Shown piece by piece: positions 1 to 6,778 of a DNA stretch of 7,253 nt. Both the position numbers and the translations under genes were made by a program. Every line of letters begins with the position of its first letter. Within the stretch, counting starts at the first letter, position 1. The stretch lies in assembly GCA_007121565.1 (NCBI GenBank), contig SKKI01000198.1, positions 1-7,253 on the forward strand, written 5' to 3'. Under the pieces are notes generated by a model. It was not told the origin of the DNA. It did no database searches and was given only the letters and a program-made list of their open reading frames with translations. This DNA is from Phycisphaerae bacterium (GTDB taxonomy: Bacteria; Planctomycetota; Phycisphaerae; Sedimentisphaerales; Anaerohalosphaeraceae).

Positions 1-74
1 AACAGTTTCTTGTGCTGTTTATCGATGATCGGAATGCCGATCTCGAACGTATCCTGCCATTGGATGTCGTTCAT
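1..74 (-). CDS. Bacteriohemerythrin, N-terminal fragment
   Basis: Partial gene that starts at the ATG at 74 and runs off the left edge, leaving 24 codons. The readable N-terminus is MNDIQWQDTFEIGIPIIDKQ followed by HKKL. This matches the start of bacterial hemerythrins: a Trp near residue 6, a G-I-x-x-I-D segment, then D-x-Q-H-K-x-L, in which His21 would be the first iron ligand. In the family, a four-helix bundle carries a di-iron site that binds O2 reversibly, and it serves as an oxygen sensor, store or carrier. A purine-rich ribosome-binding site (GAAAGGG) precedes the ATG by about 7 bases. The gene lies 44 bp downstream of cheW on the same strand, so co-transcription is likely. The remaining iron ligands, and any fused signalling domain, lie outside the window. 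Family assignment is fairly secure; the exact role is inferred. Confidence 0.8.
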   Translation of the reverse strand, partial: MNDIQWQDTFEIGIPIIDKQHKKL

Positions 75-118
75 GGTCGTGCCCTTTCGGACTAAATGGC
101 GGCGAATTAAGCTCCTGC

Positions 119-628
119 CTACCCTTCGACAAGCTGTTCCAGTTCCTGGGTGTGCAGCACTTTGTCGATATCGAGCAGGATCTTGACGGCGCTGTCGATC
201 TTGCCCATTCCGAGGATAAAGGAGGTATCGATGCTGCCGTCAAACTGGGGCGTCGGCTCGATGTCTTTGCCCTCGATGTCCAGCACCTCGCAGACATGAT
301 CGACGATGATGCCGGTGTGAAAGCTCTGCTTGCCGGCCTTGACCTCAACGACGATGATGCACGTCTGGTCGGTCACCTCGGCCGGAGCCATCCCGAACCG
401 TGCCCGCATATCGACAATCGGCACGACTTGGCCGCGCAAATTGATGACCCCGCGCACGTCGTGGGGCGCCCGCGGCACGGCGGTAATCTCCATATAGCCG
501 ATGATCTCGCGGACCTTGAGGATTTGCAGGCCGAACTCTTCGGCCCCGAGGGTGAACGTCAGATACTTGCCCGAGAGTTCCCGGCCGTCGGGTGCGGCCC
601 TGCTGGCTTTTGCTGCTGTCTGTGCCAT
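119..628 (-). CDS. cheW: Chemotaxis coupling protein CheW
   Basis: Encodes a 169-residue CheW, the usual family length. CheW is the cytoplasmic scaffold that couples methyl-accepting chemoreceptors to the histidine kinase CheA. A short Ala-rich N-terminus (about residues 1-18) is followed by a single CheW/SH3-like double beta-barrel domain. Diagnostic segments are the opening KYLTFTLGAEEFGLQILKVR (21-40), VPRAPHDVRGVINLRGQVVP (51-70) with the signature NLRG, then IVDMRARFG, and a C-terminal ILGMGKIDSAVKILLDIDKV. There is no histidine kinase or receiver domain, so this is CheW rather than CheA or CheV. The frame is open upstream to 697, but the ATG at 628 is preferred. It has GGAAAGG a few bases upstream, and homology begins shortly after it. 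The bacteriohemerythrin gene follows 44 bp downstream, hinting at an energy-taxis or oxygen-related chemosensory cluster. Confidence 0.94.
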   Translation of the reverse strand: MAQTAAKASRAAPDGRELSGKYLTFTLGAEEFGLQILKVREIIGYMEITAVPRAPHDVRGVINLRGQVVPIVDMRARFGMAPAEVTDQTCIIVVEVKAGKQSFHTGIIVDHVCEVLDIEGKDIEPTPQFDGSIDTSFILGMGKIDSAVKILLDIDKVLHTQELEQLVEG

Positions 629-1030
629 ACTGCCTTTCCTTTCTGAAATGTAGGTTTTTTTCTCGGCCTTCTTGAGGGGTTTTACTCTTGCGGCCACAGG
701 ATTTCTCTCTGTTCATTATGGATTTCGGGTAACTTTTGAGAGAAGATAACTAAGAAATAAAGGAAAAGGCCTCCTTTTAGCGCTGGAGACAAAGCGGACA
801 ACAGCAGAACCAACGGCGGACACGTGCCTGTTTGGACTTCGAAGCGTAGAAAATCCTTCAGCAGTGGGAATTTCAGCAAAGCGGCGTCAATTATTATGGA
901 GCCCTGAAGACCTTACAGGCCGGATGCGACAAAAAATGCTGGTCAGTAAAAATACCAAGTATTGTTAAGGTATTTTCCGCAAAAAAAAGATAATCAGCTG
1001 AGTGATTCCCCGCAATGTCCTATAATGTTC

Positions 1031-1054
1031 TTTTGCCGGCACATTCCGGCAAAA
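1031..1054. repeat. Perfect inverted repeat upstream of mdh
   Basis: TTTTGCCGG (1031-1039) and CCGGCAAAA (1046-1054) form a perfect 9-bp inverted repeat around the 6-base centre CACATT. It begins four bases after a perfect TATAAT hexamer at 1021-1026. An intrinsic terminator would have A residues on the 5' arm and T residues on the 3' arm. Here the order is T-first, A-last on both strands, so a terminator is unlikely. An operator or an mRNA 5' hairpin fits better. The functional reading is inference. Confidence 0.5.
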
Positions 1055-1103
1055 CCAAGCGGACGGTTTGACGGCCGATGTTAAGTATTCCCCTGTATTT
1101 TTC

Positions 1104-1131
1104 TTGTAAATCCAGACGTTTTACATAGAAT
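1104..1131 (+). promoter_or_regulatory. Candidate sigma70 promoter for mdh
   Basis: TTGTAA (1104-1109) and TAGAAT (1126-1131) are separated by 16 bp, about 110 bp upstream of the mdh start. Each hexamer matches the sigma70 consensus at four or five of six positions, in AT-rich surroundings. It is the best-spaced pair I found in this region. The isolated TATAAT at 1021-1026, which has no recognisable -35, is an alternative. Confidence 0.3.
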
Positions 1132-1240
1132 CATCGCTGGCCTTTGGCGGTTCTGTTTCAAGATTTCTAAAAACTGGATGTTGCCAGGTCAAATGTGTGT
1201 TTAATCACTTTGCAATGGCAGCTAATTATCAGGAGACGAT

Positions 1241-2173
1241 ATGGCATACCCAAAAATTACAGTAGTCGGTGCGGGCAATGTGGGGGCGACGGCGGCGTTT
1301 ATCGCCTCGGAGAAAGGGCTGGGCGATGTGGTGCTGATGGATATTGTCGAGGGGCTGGCCGAGGGCAAGGCGCTGGATATGGCCCAGGCCAAGGCGGTGT
1401 ATCCGGCCGCCGGGCGATTGATCGGCACGCGCGACTGGGCCGCGGCCGCCGACAGCGATATTGTGATTATCACCAGCGGACTGGCGCGAAAGCCGGGGAT
1501 GAGCCGGGATGATCTGCTGGCCAACAATGCCCGGATCGTCAAGTCCGTCACCGAGCAGGTCGTGCGCAGCTCGCCGCAGGCGATGATCATCGTGGTCAGC
1601 AATCCGCTGGATGTGATGACCTATGTCGCCGCGAAGGTCAGCGGCTTTGACAAACGCCGCGTGATGGGTATGGCCGGCGCACTGGATTCGGCGCGGTTCG
1701 CGTGTTTTATCGCCGAGCAGCTCGGTGTCAGCGTCGGCGATGTGCAGGGCGTGCTGATGGGCGGCCACGGCGACGATATGGTCCCCCTGCCGCGCTATAC
1801 GACGGTGGCCGGAATCGCCCTGACGGAACTGATGGCCGCCGAGACGATCGAGGCGCTCATCGAGCGGACACGCAAAGGCGGCATCGAAATCGTCAACCTG
1901 CTGGGTACCAGTGCTTATTACGCCCCGGCCGCCGGTGCGGTCAGGATGGCCGAGGCGATCCTCAACGACACCCGGCAGGTGATGAGCTGCTGTGTCTATT
2001 GCGACGGGGCTTACGGCATCAGCGGCGAATACGTCGGCGTGCCGGCCATGCTCAGCGCCGGCGGCGTCGAGAAGGTCATCGAACTGGAACTGAACGACAC
2101 CGAACGGGCGATGTTCGACGCCTCAGCGGCTCACGTTCGTCAATTGACGGAAAAAGTCGATACGATCATCTAA
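1241..2173 (+). CDS. mdh: Malate dehydrogenase (NAD-dependent, LDH-like family)
   Basis: Encodes 310 residues, typical of the LDH-like malate dehydrogenases that interconvert malate and oxaloacetate in the TCA cycle using NAD. The N-terminal Rossmann fold has GAGNVG at 10-15 and an Asp at 34 at the end of the second beta strand, which indicates NAD rather than NADP. The mobile loop GLARKPGMSRDDLL (80-93) carries Arg83, the position that selects malate over lactate, and Arg89. SNPLD (120-124) contributes Asn121. The catalytic pair is Asp149 in ALDSAR, with substrate-binding Arg152, and His176 in MGGHGDDMVPL. The C-terminal substrate helix reads GTSAYYAPA (222-230). A Cys-rich stretch, MSCCVYCDGAYG (248-259), is somewhat unusual. 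The start is supported by AGGAG five bases before the ATG. A membrane-anchored arrestin-like gene follows 84 bp later and may be co-transcribed. No frameshift or truncation is seen. Confidence 0.95.
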   Translation: MAYPKITVVGAGNVGATAAFIASEKGLGDVVLMDIVEGLAEGKALDMAQAKAVYPAAGRLIGTRDWAAAADSDIVIITSGLARKPGMSRDDLLANNARIVKSVTEQVVRSSPQAMIIVVSNPLDVMTYVAAKVSGFDKRRVMGMAGALDSARFACFIAEQLGVSVGDVQGVLMGGHGDDMVPLPRYTTVAGIALTELMAAETIEALIERTRKGGIEIVNLLGTSAYYAPAAGAVRMAEAILNDTRQVMSCCVYCDGAYGISGEYVGVPAMLSAGGVEKVIELELNDTERAMFDASAAHVRQLTEKVDTII

Positions 2174-2257
2174 TCGATGGATAAGGATCACTTATGATCG
2201 GCAAAAAATGATGACTGTTTAAAGAGTCTCGCACAATTAATTTTTCAAGGAGACGAT

Positions 2258-2794
2258 ATGTCCGAAGACGTTCTTAAAATAGTAATTCCTGCTGTAATCA
2301 TTTTGGTCTTTTTGGCAGTGGCCGGATTTCACCTCATGCGGTACCTGCGCGGCAGCATCAAAATAAGGCTTACCAACACCGCTTTCAATCCGGGAGAGCC
2401 GATTACCGGATCAGTCGAGTTGGTCACGCGTAAAGAAATCGCCGGCAATCGGCTTTATGCGGCATTGATTGGCCGAGAGGTCACCCGCAGCCGTCGAGAC
2501 GGCAAGACGCAGACTCACCGCCGGGAAGTGTACCGCGACGAAGCGACCTTGGAGCAAGACCGAACATATTTAGCCGGTCAGGCCCTCACCTATGACTTTC
2601 AAATTCCCGTACCAACCTCTGAAAATCCTGACACGCTCGAATCCGGACTCGGCAAGACACTGAAAACCGGTGTCAACTTGTTCACAAACAGAAGGACTTC
2701 TATGGAATGGATGGTTGAATCGCGGCTGGAGGCTCAGGGGCTGGATTTGGTGTCTCGTCGGCGGGTCCACCTGAGACATCTTAAACACTTTTGA
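2258..2794 (+). CDS. Membrane-anchored protein with arrestin-like domain
   Basis: A 178-residue protein of unknown function. Residues about 6-28 (LKIVIPAVIILVFLAVAGFH region) form one hydrophobic helix, probably a signal anchor. The downstream KIRL/RR-rich flank makes a cytoplasmic C-terminus plausible. The following segment, GSIKIRLTNTAFNPGEPITG (32-51) then SVEL, resembles the first strands of arrestin-like beta-sandwiches (Spo0M, Vps26, arrestin N-domain): a strand, a P-G-E turn, then G-x-V-x-L. Later strands YDFQIPVP (112-119) and WMVESRLEAQGLDLVSRRRV (151-170) fit the same fold. The middle is rich in charged residues (75-105). The ATG is supported by AAGGAGACGAT directly upstream, a block identical to that of mdh 84 bp before it. 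An operon with mdh is possible, though no functional link is evident. The fold assignment is from pattern memory only. Confidence 0.6.
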   Translation: MSEDVLKIVIPAVIILVFLAVAGFHLMRYLRGSIKIRLTNTAFNPGEPITGSVELVTRKEIAGNRLYAALIGREVTRSRRDGKTQTHRREVYRDEATLEQDRTYLAGQALTYDFQIPVPTSENPDTLESGLGKTLKTGVNLFTNRRTSMEWMVESRLEAQGLDLVSRRRVHLRHLKHF

Positions 2795-2873
2795 ACGGCC
2801 CCTTTGCGCTGCATTGACATGTTGACTTTTTGTCTCAAATCGGCCTCAGGACATGAAGGTTTGTCCAAAAGAC

Positions 2874-2924
2874 CAGTACACCGCCCGCAGCAATCGGTGT
2901 AAACTCTCTGCGGGCGGTGTACTG
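2874..2924 (-). terminator. Perfect 17-bp stem-loop, probable xylBA terminator
   Basis: The arms at 2874-2890 (CAGTACACCGCCCGCAG) and 2908-2924 are perfect reverse complements separated by a 17-base loop. The element sits between the 3' ends of the convergent arrestin-like gene (ends 2794) and xylA (ends 2974). Read on the minus strand, the stem is followed by GTCTTTTGG, a short T-rich stretch. On the plus strand there is no T-run. It therefore best suits termination of xylA transcription, possibly imperfectly, and may also block read-through from the other side. Confidence 0.55.
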
Positions 2925-2973
2925 CAAGGACGACAAATCGGATAAGCCGATTGGTTCGTCGCCTGTAGCACGG

Positions 2974-4284
<1,311 letters not shown>

Positions 4285-4325
4285 AAGGGCCTCCGTATCA
4301 AGGTTATCATCAAAAACACGGGCAG

Positions 4326-4343
4326 GATGGGCTTTGGCCCATC
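4326..4343 (-). other. Intercistronic hairpin between xylB and xylA
   Basis: GATGGGC and GCCCATC form a perfect 7-bp stem with a 4-base loop in the 138-bp gap between xylB and xylA. Read in the transcribed direction, a TTTTT run occurs about 10 bases after the stem. That is too far for a classical terminator, but it suits an attenuator, a processing site or a stabilising 5' hairpin for a xylA message. The hairpin ends about 40 bp upstream of the xylA start. Its function is inferred. Confidence 0.35.
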
Positions 4344-4422
4344 ACAAACCTATAGCGTAAAAGCCGGTATTGTAACAGCCGACACGCATTAAGTAGTGCA
4401 ATATTTACCACTGGCCAATATT

Positions 4423-5913
4423 TCAAGCAGTTGCTCCAACGCAGGCATGCAGGGCATTAAGCCATCGGTTGTAGGCGTCTCGACACGCGGCAAGCTCATC
4501 GGTCCGGGGCTGGAGTGTTTCCAGTTTGGTCAACGTGCTGAAGGCCTCCTGCGGGGTCTTGTAGAGCCCTGCGCCCAGTCCCGCGCCGCGGCAGGCGCCC
4601 TGTGAGCCGTCGGTATTGTACAGCTCGACGCTTGCGCCGGTCAGTGTGGCGAAGGTTTGCGCGAACAGCGGACTGAGGAACATGTTGGCCTTGCCCGCCC
4701 GGACGGTGTGAATGTCGATGCCCATCGACCGCATAATATCCAGCCCGTAGTTCAGGGCAAAGACGATGCCTTCCTGGCCGGCGCGAAGGATGTGGCCGAT
4801 GTGATGGGTATTCAGATCGAGGTTGCAGACGGCCGCACCGATGTTTCGGTTTTCCAGCGTTCTCTCGGCGCCGTTGCCGTAGGGCAGCACCACCAGGCCG
4901 TCGGCGCCGACAGGAACGGCGGCGGCTTGGGCGTTCATATCGGGATAGTCGCCGACGTTGAGATTGTGCTTGAGCCAGCTGTTGAGCCGTCCGGTGCCGT
5001 TGACGCACAGCAGCACGCCGCTGCGCGGCGTTTGAGGCGTGTTGTTGACGTGCAGAAAGCTGTTGACACGAGATTTGGCATCGTAGGCGGGCTGCTCGCT
5101 GATGCCGTAGACCACGCCGCTGGTGCCGGCGGTGGCGGCCACCTCGCCGGGGTTCAGGACGTTCAGCGACAAGGCGTTATTCGGCTGGTCGCCCGCCCGA
5201 TAGGCCACCGGCGTGCCTTCGGCCAATCCCAACTCGGCCGCAGCGGTGGCGGTCAGGTGTCCCTGCACGCCGAAGGTCGGCACGATCTCCGGCAGCAGGT
5301 CGGTATCAAAGCCGTAATGAGCCATCAGGAAATCAGCGGGACGGCCGTTCTTGAAATCCCACAGGATCATTTCTGACAGTCCCGATTCGGTCGTGGCGGC
5401 TGTGCCGGTCAGCTTCATCGCCACCCAGTCGCCCGGCAGCATAATCTTATGGATCCGGTTGAAGTTATCCGGTTCGTTGTCTTTGACCCAGCGCAGTTTG
5501 CTTGCGGTGAAATTGCCCGGATAGTTGAGCAGATGCTCCAGGCACCGCTGCGCGCCAAGGGCGTCGGTGGCGTTTTGGCCGATCTGGACGGCGCGGCTGT
5601 CGCACCAGATGATTGACGGGCGGATGACCTGCCCGCTCCGATCGAGGCACACCAGGCCGTGCATCTGGTAGGTGATGCCGATGGCCTTGATATCGGCGAC
5701 ATCGATAGCTGCAGCGCTGAGCAGTTGGGCGGTTGCGGCTTTGAGATTGTCCCACCACAGTTTCGGCTCCTGCTGCGCCCAACCCGAACGGGGCGCGTCA
5801 ATCGGCATTTCCGTAGCCGGACATGTGGCCGAGGCGATGACCGCCCCGCTTTCCGCGTCCAATAAAGTAGCTTTAATCGATGATGTGCCGCAGTCATATC
5901 CCAGCAAATACAT
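4423..5913 (-). CDS. xylB: Xylulokinase (FGGY carbohydrate kinase)
   Basis: Encodes 496 residues, normal for FGGY kinases. It phosphorylates D-xylulose with ATP to D-xylulose 5-phosphate, the step after XylA. The N-terminal actin-like domain starts with YLLGYDCGTSSIKATLLD, the phosphate-1 motif with Asp7. YQMHGLVCLD (82-91) is the xylulokinase-type substrate signature. WCDSRA (103-108) and LPGDW (159-163) follow. The C-terminal domain has YRAGDQPNNAL (238-248) with Asp242 as the expected catalytic base, ATAGTSGVVYG (260-270) as phosphate-2, and GSQGACRGAGLGAGL (436-450) near the adenosine pocket. From memory the pattern resembles Bacteroidetes-type xylulokinases more than the E. coli enzyme. 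The frame extends upstream to 5997, but the ATG at 5913 is chosen because GGAGA lies seven bases before it and homology starts at its second residue. It is the first gene of the xylBA operon. Confidence 0.93.
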   Translation of the reverse strand: MYLLGYDCGTSSIKATLLDAESGAVIASATCPATEMPIDAPRSGWAQQEPKLWWDNLKAATAQLLSAAAIDVADIKAIGITYQMHGLVCLDRSGQVIRPSIIWCDSRAVQIGQNATDALGAQRCLEHLLNYPGNFTASKLRWVKDNEPDNFNRIHKIMLPGDWVAMKLTGTAATTESGLSEMILWDFKNGRPADFLMAHYGFDTDLLPEIVPTFGVQGHLTATAAAELGLAEGTPVAYRAGDQPNNALSLNVLNPGEVAATAGTSGVVYGISEQPAYDAKSRVNSFLHVNNTPQTPRSGVLLCVNGTGRLNSWLKHNLNVGDYPDMNAQAAAVPVGADGLVVLPYGNGAERTLENRNIGAAVCNLDLNTHHIGHILRAGQEGIVFALNYGLDIMRSMGIDIHTVRAGKANMFLSPLFAQTFATLTGASVELYNTDGSQGACRGAGLGAGLYKTPQEAFSTLTKLETLQPRTDELAACRDAYNRWLNALHACVGATA

Positions 5914-5968
5914 GCATTCGTCTCCAATGAAGTTGATTGTGGTAAAAATTACACATGCCATCATCAAT

Positions 5969-5997
5969 CTCATAACGTCCGGAATCGGTTTTAGCAA
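5969..5997 (-). promoter_or_regulatory. Candidate xylBA promoter
   Basis: Read on the minus strand, TTGCTA (5997-5992) and TATGAG (5974-5969) are separated by 17 bp, each matching the sigma70 consensus at four of six positions. The -10 lies about 55 bp upstream of the xylB start codon, giving a short leader. The match is moderate, as is common for promoters that need an activator or are repressed. No xylose regulator gene is visible in the window. Confidence 0.35.
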
Positions 5998-6067
5998 GGA
6001 TTTTTTAACCGCACAGGAATTTGTGTTTCCAGCACGGCCAGGTTTTTCCGCGCTGGCAAAACTTTCC

Positions 6068-6096
6068 TTGACCTGCCGGACTGTTTGCCGGATAAT
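6068..6096 (+). promoter_or_regulatory. Strong sigma70-type promoter for the small gene at 6160
   Basis: TTGACC (6068-6073) and GATAAT (6091-6096) are separated by exactly 17 bp, each matching five of six consensus bases. This is the best promoter match in the window. Transcription would start near 6103 and give a leader of about 57 bases before the ATG at 6160. A direct repeat GCCGGA (6075-6080 and 6087-6092) lies within the promoter, and a 16-bp palindrome covers the expected start site. Confidence 0.6.
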
Positions 6097-6100
6097 GACG

Positions 6101-6116
6101 CATCGAAATATCGATG
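6101..6116. promoter_or_regulatory. Palindrome at the promoter start site, possible operator
   Basis: CATCGA and TCGATG flank the centre AATA, giving a perfect 6-bp inverted repeat over 16 bases. It begins four bases after the GATAAT hexamer, so it covers the predicted transcription start of the rightward promoter. That is a common position for a repressor operator. It lies about 105 bp upstream of the candidate xylBA -35, so it could also influence the divergent operon. The role is inferred from position and symmetry. Confidence 0.4.
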
Positions 6117-6159
6117 TGCTTTATGAATCGACATGAGTTGTTAATACATGGGGTGTTGT

Positions 6160-6471
6160 ATGGAATTCAAGGTTGGAGACTCGGTAAAGATTAAAAAAGG
6201 TATTCGATGCCCTGATGATGAGTCGCTGTCCATTGCCGGCTGGCAGGGCTGGATTATTGACACAGACGGAGATTTGGTTGGGATTCGCTGGGACAGCCTG
6301 ACGCTGAAGACATTACCGAAGAAATATATACGGTATTGCGACGAAGAGGGGTTTGATTGGGCTGAGCTGTTTTTGTCGCCGGATAAGATCGAATCGGCCG
6401 AGCCGCGCGATTCCAAAGCGGACTCGGATGCTGCGGCCGAGCAAATGGGCGGCGACGCCTTTTGGGGGTGA
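6160..6471 (+). CDS. Small acidic protein, probable SH3-like barrel
   Basis: A 103-residue cytoplasmic protein of unknown function with no signal peptide or membrane segment. The N-terminal half, MEFKVGDSVKIKKGIRCPDD (1-20), then GWQGWIID (28-34) and VGIRWDSLTLK (40-50), has the strand-turn pattern of a small SH3/KOW-like barrel: hydrophobic-x-V-G-D-x-V at the start and G-W-Q-G in the middle. The segment YIRYCDEEGFDWAELFL (56-72) looks helical, and the tail (73-103) is acidic and Ala-rich and probably disordered. The first ATG in frame is at 6148. The ATG at 6160 is preferred because GGGG lies six bases before it and the conserved-looking sequence begins there. A strong promoter and a palindrome precede the gene, which is divergent from xylBA. 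I vaguely recall similar small proteins in environmental bacteria, but no function can be assigned. Confidence 0.65.
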   Translation: MEFKVGDSVKIKKGIRCPDDESLSIAGWQGWIIDTDGDLVGIRWDSLTLKTLPKKYIRYCDEEGFDWAELFLSPDKIESAEPRDSKADSDAAAEQMGGDAFWG

Positions 6472-6659
6472 TGCCAATCCTTTGCCGCTATGACCGGTAA
6501 ACTGCCATCCCATCTCTTTGCCGTGTTGCCGCTGGGTTTTGTGTCCCAGGTCGGCCAGGCGGTGCATCGGATTTAGCTGCGGGACAGGGGTGGGGTGCGT
6601 CACCCACAGCCCATTCGTCGTCGCTGTCAATTTACCCTTTGGGCCGCTTCGCGGCCATG
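6472..6659. other. Noncoding spacer with small hairpins
   Basis: No convincing gene. The segment contains GGGTG-CGT-CACCC (6593-6605) and a perfect 6-bp stem GGCCGC-TTC-GCGGCC (6642-6656). The latter has the same TTC loop as two hairpins in the adjacent repeat block, and it ends just before the repeat proper begins. It may belong to the same repeat element or be a degraded neighbour of it. A minus-strand frame across 6313-6630 overlaps the real gene at 6160 and lacks protein-like features. Confidence 0.45.
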
Positions 6660-6778
6660 GAATTTTACTTGTTTTATACCCCCTCCCCCGCTTCGCGGGT
6701 ACTCCCCCTTGACAGGGGGAGAGCTAAACAGTTCCCCTCCTTTTCAAGGAGGGGTGTCGCGCAGCGACGGGGTGGTAT
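6660..6778. repeat. Structured multi-hairpin repeat, copy 1 (complete)
   Basis: The first 57 bases (6660-6716) recur at 7197-7253 in direct orientation with one mismatch (A at 6667, G at 7204). From 6676 to 6778 the sequence can fold into a closed multibranch structure. ATACC (6676-6680) plus CCC pairs with GGG plus GGTAT (6774-6778), with one bulged T. Inside are four hairpins: CCCGC-TTC-GCGGG (6687-6699), CTCCCCC-TTGACA-GGGGGAG (6702-6721), CCCCTCCTT-TTC-AAGGAGGGG (6734-6754) and GTCGC-GCA-GCGAC (6756-6768). The block ends on the first base of the nuclease gene's stop codon as written on the plus strand. Repeats of this general appearance beside DUF559 genes are familiar from environmental genomes, but I know of no established function. 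Confidence 0.8.

Larger units (their letters stand above)
629..1240. other. Gene-free intergenic region between cheW and mdh
   Basis: About 610 bp between the divergently transcribed cheW (minus) and mdh (plus), noticeably richer in A and T than the genes. Short open frames on the minus strand at 682-879 and 345-716 have no recognisable protein features. I see no tRNA, rRNA or CRISPR. The part near mdh holds an isolated TATAAT at 1021-1026, a perfect inverted repeat at 1031-1054 and a promoter-like pair at 1104-1131. The cheW side has only weak -10-like matches, for example CATAAT read on the minus strand at 720-715, with no good -35. The region presumably holds both promoters and perhaps a longer untranslated leader for mdh. 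Confidence 0.6.

Noticed and set aside
152..646. 164-residue plus-strand open frame
   Set aside because: Antisense to cheW, which is unmistakable on the minus strand. The translation shows no domain.
629..697. Upstream extension of cheW to 697
   Set aside because: The ATG at 628 has a good ribosome-binding site, and the extra residues are Lys/Arg-rich and unlike CheW N-termini.
682..879. 65-residue minus-strand frame upstream of cheW
   Set aside because: Hydrophobic, with no ribosome-binding site or recognisable family, in AT-rich intergenic DNA. Probably chance.
1031..1054. Intrinsic terminator
   Set aside because: The stem starts with T residues and ends with A residues on both strands, the opposite of a terminator, and no T-run follows.
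5914..5997. Upstream extension of xylB to 5997
   Set aside because: FGGY kinases start directly at the YLLGYDCGTSS segment, and GGAGA precedes the ATG at 5913. The extension overlaps the candidate promoter.
6709..6714. Perfect TTGACA as a -35 promoter element
   Set aside because: No -10 hexamer occurs at 16-18 bp downstream, and the hexamer is the loop of a repeat hairpin.
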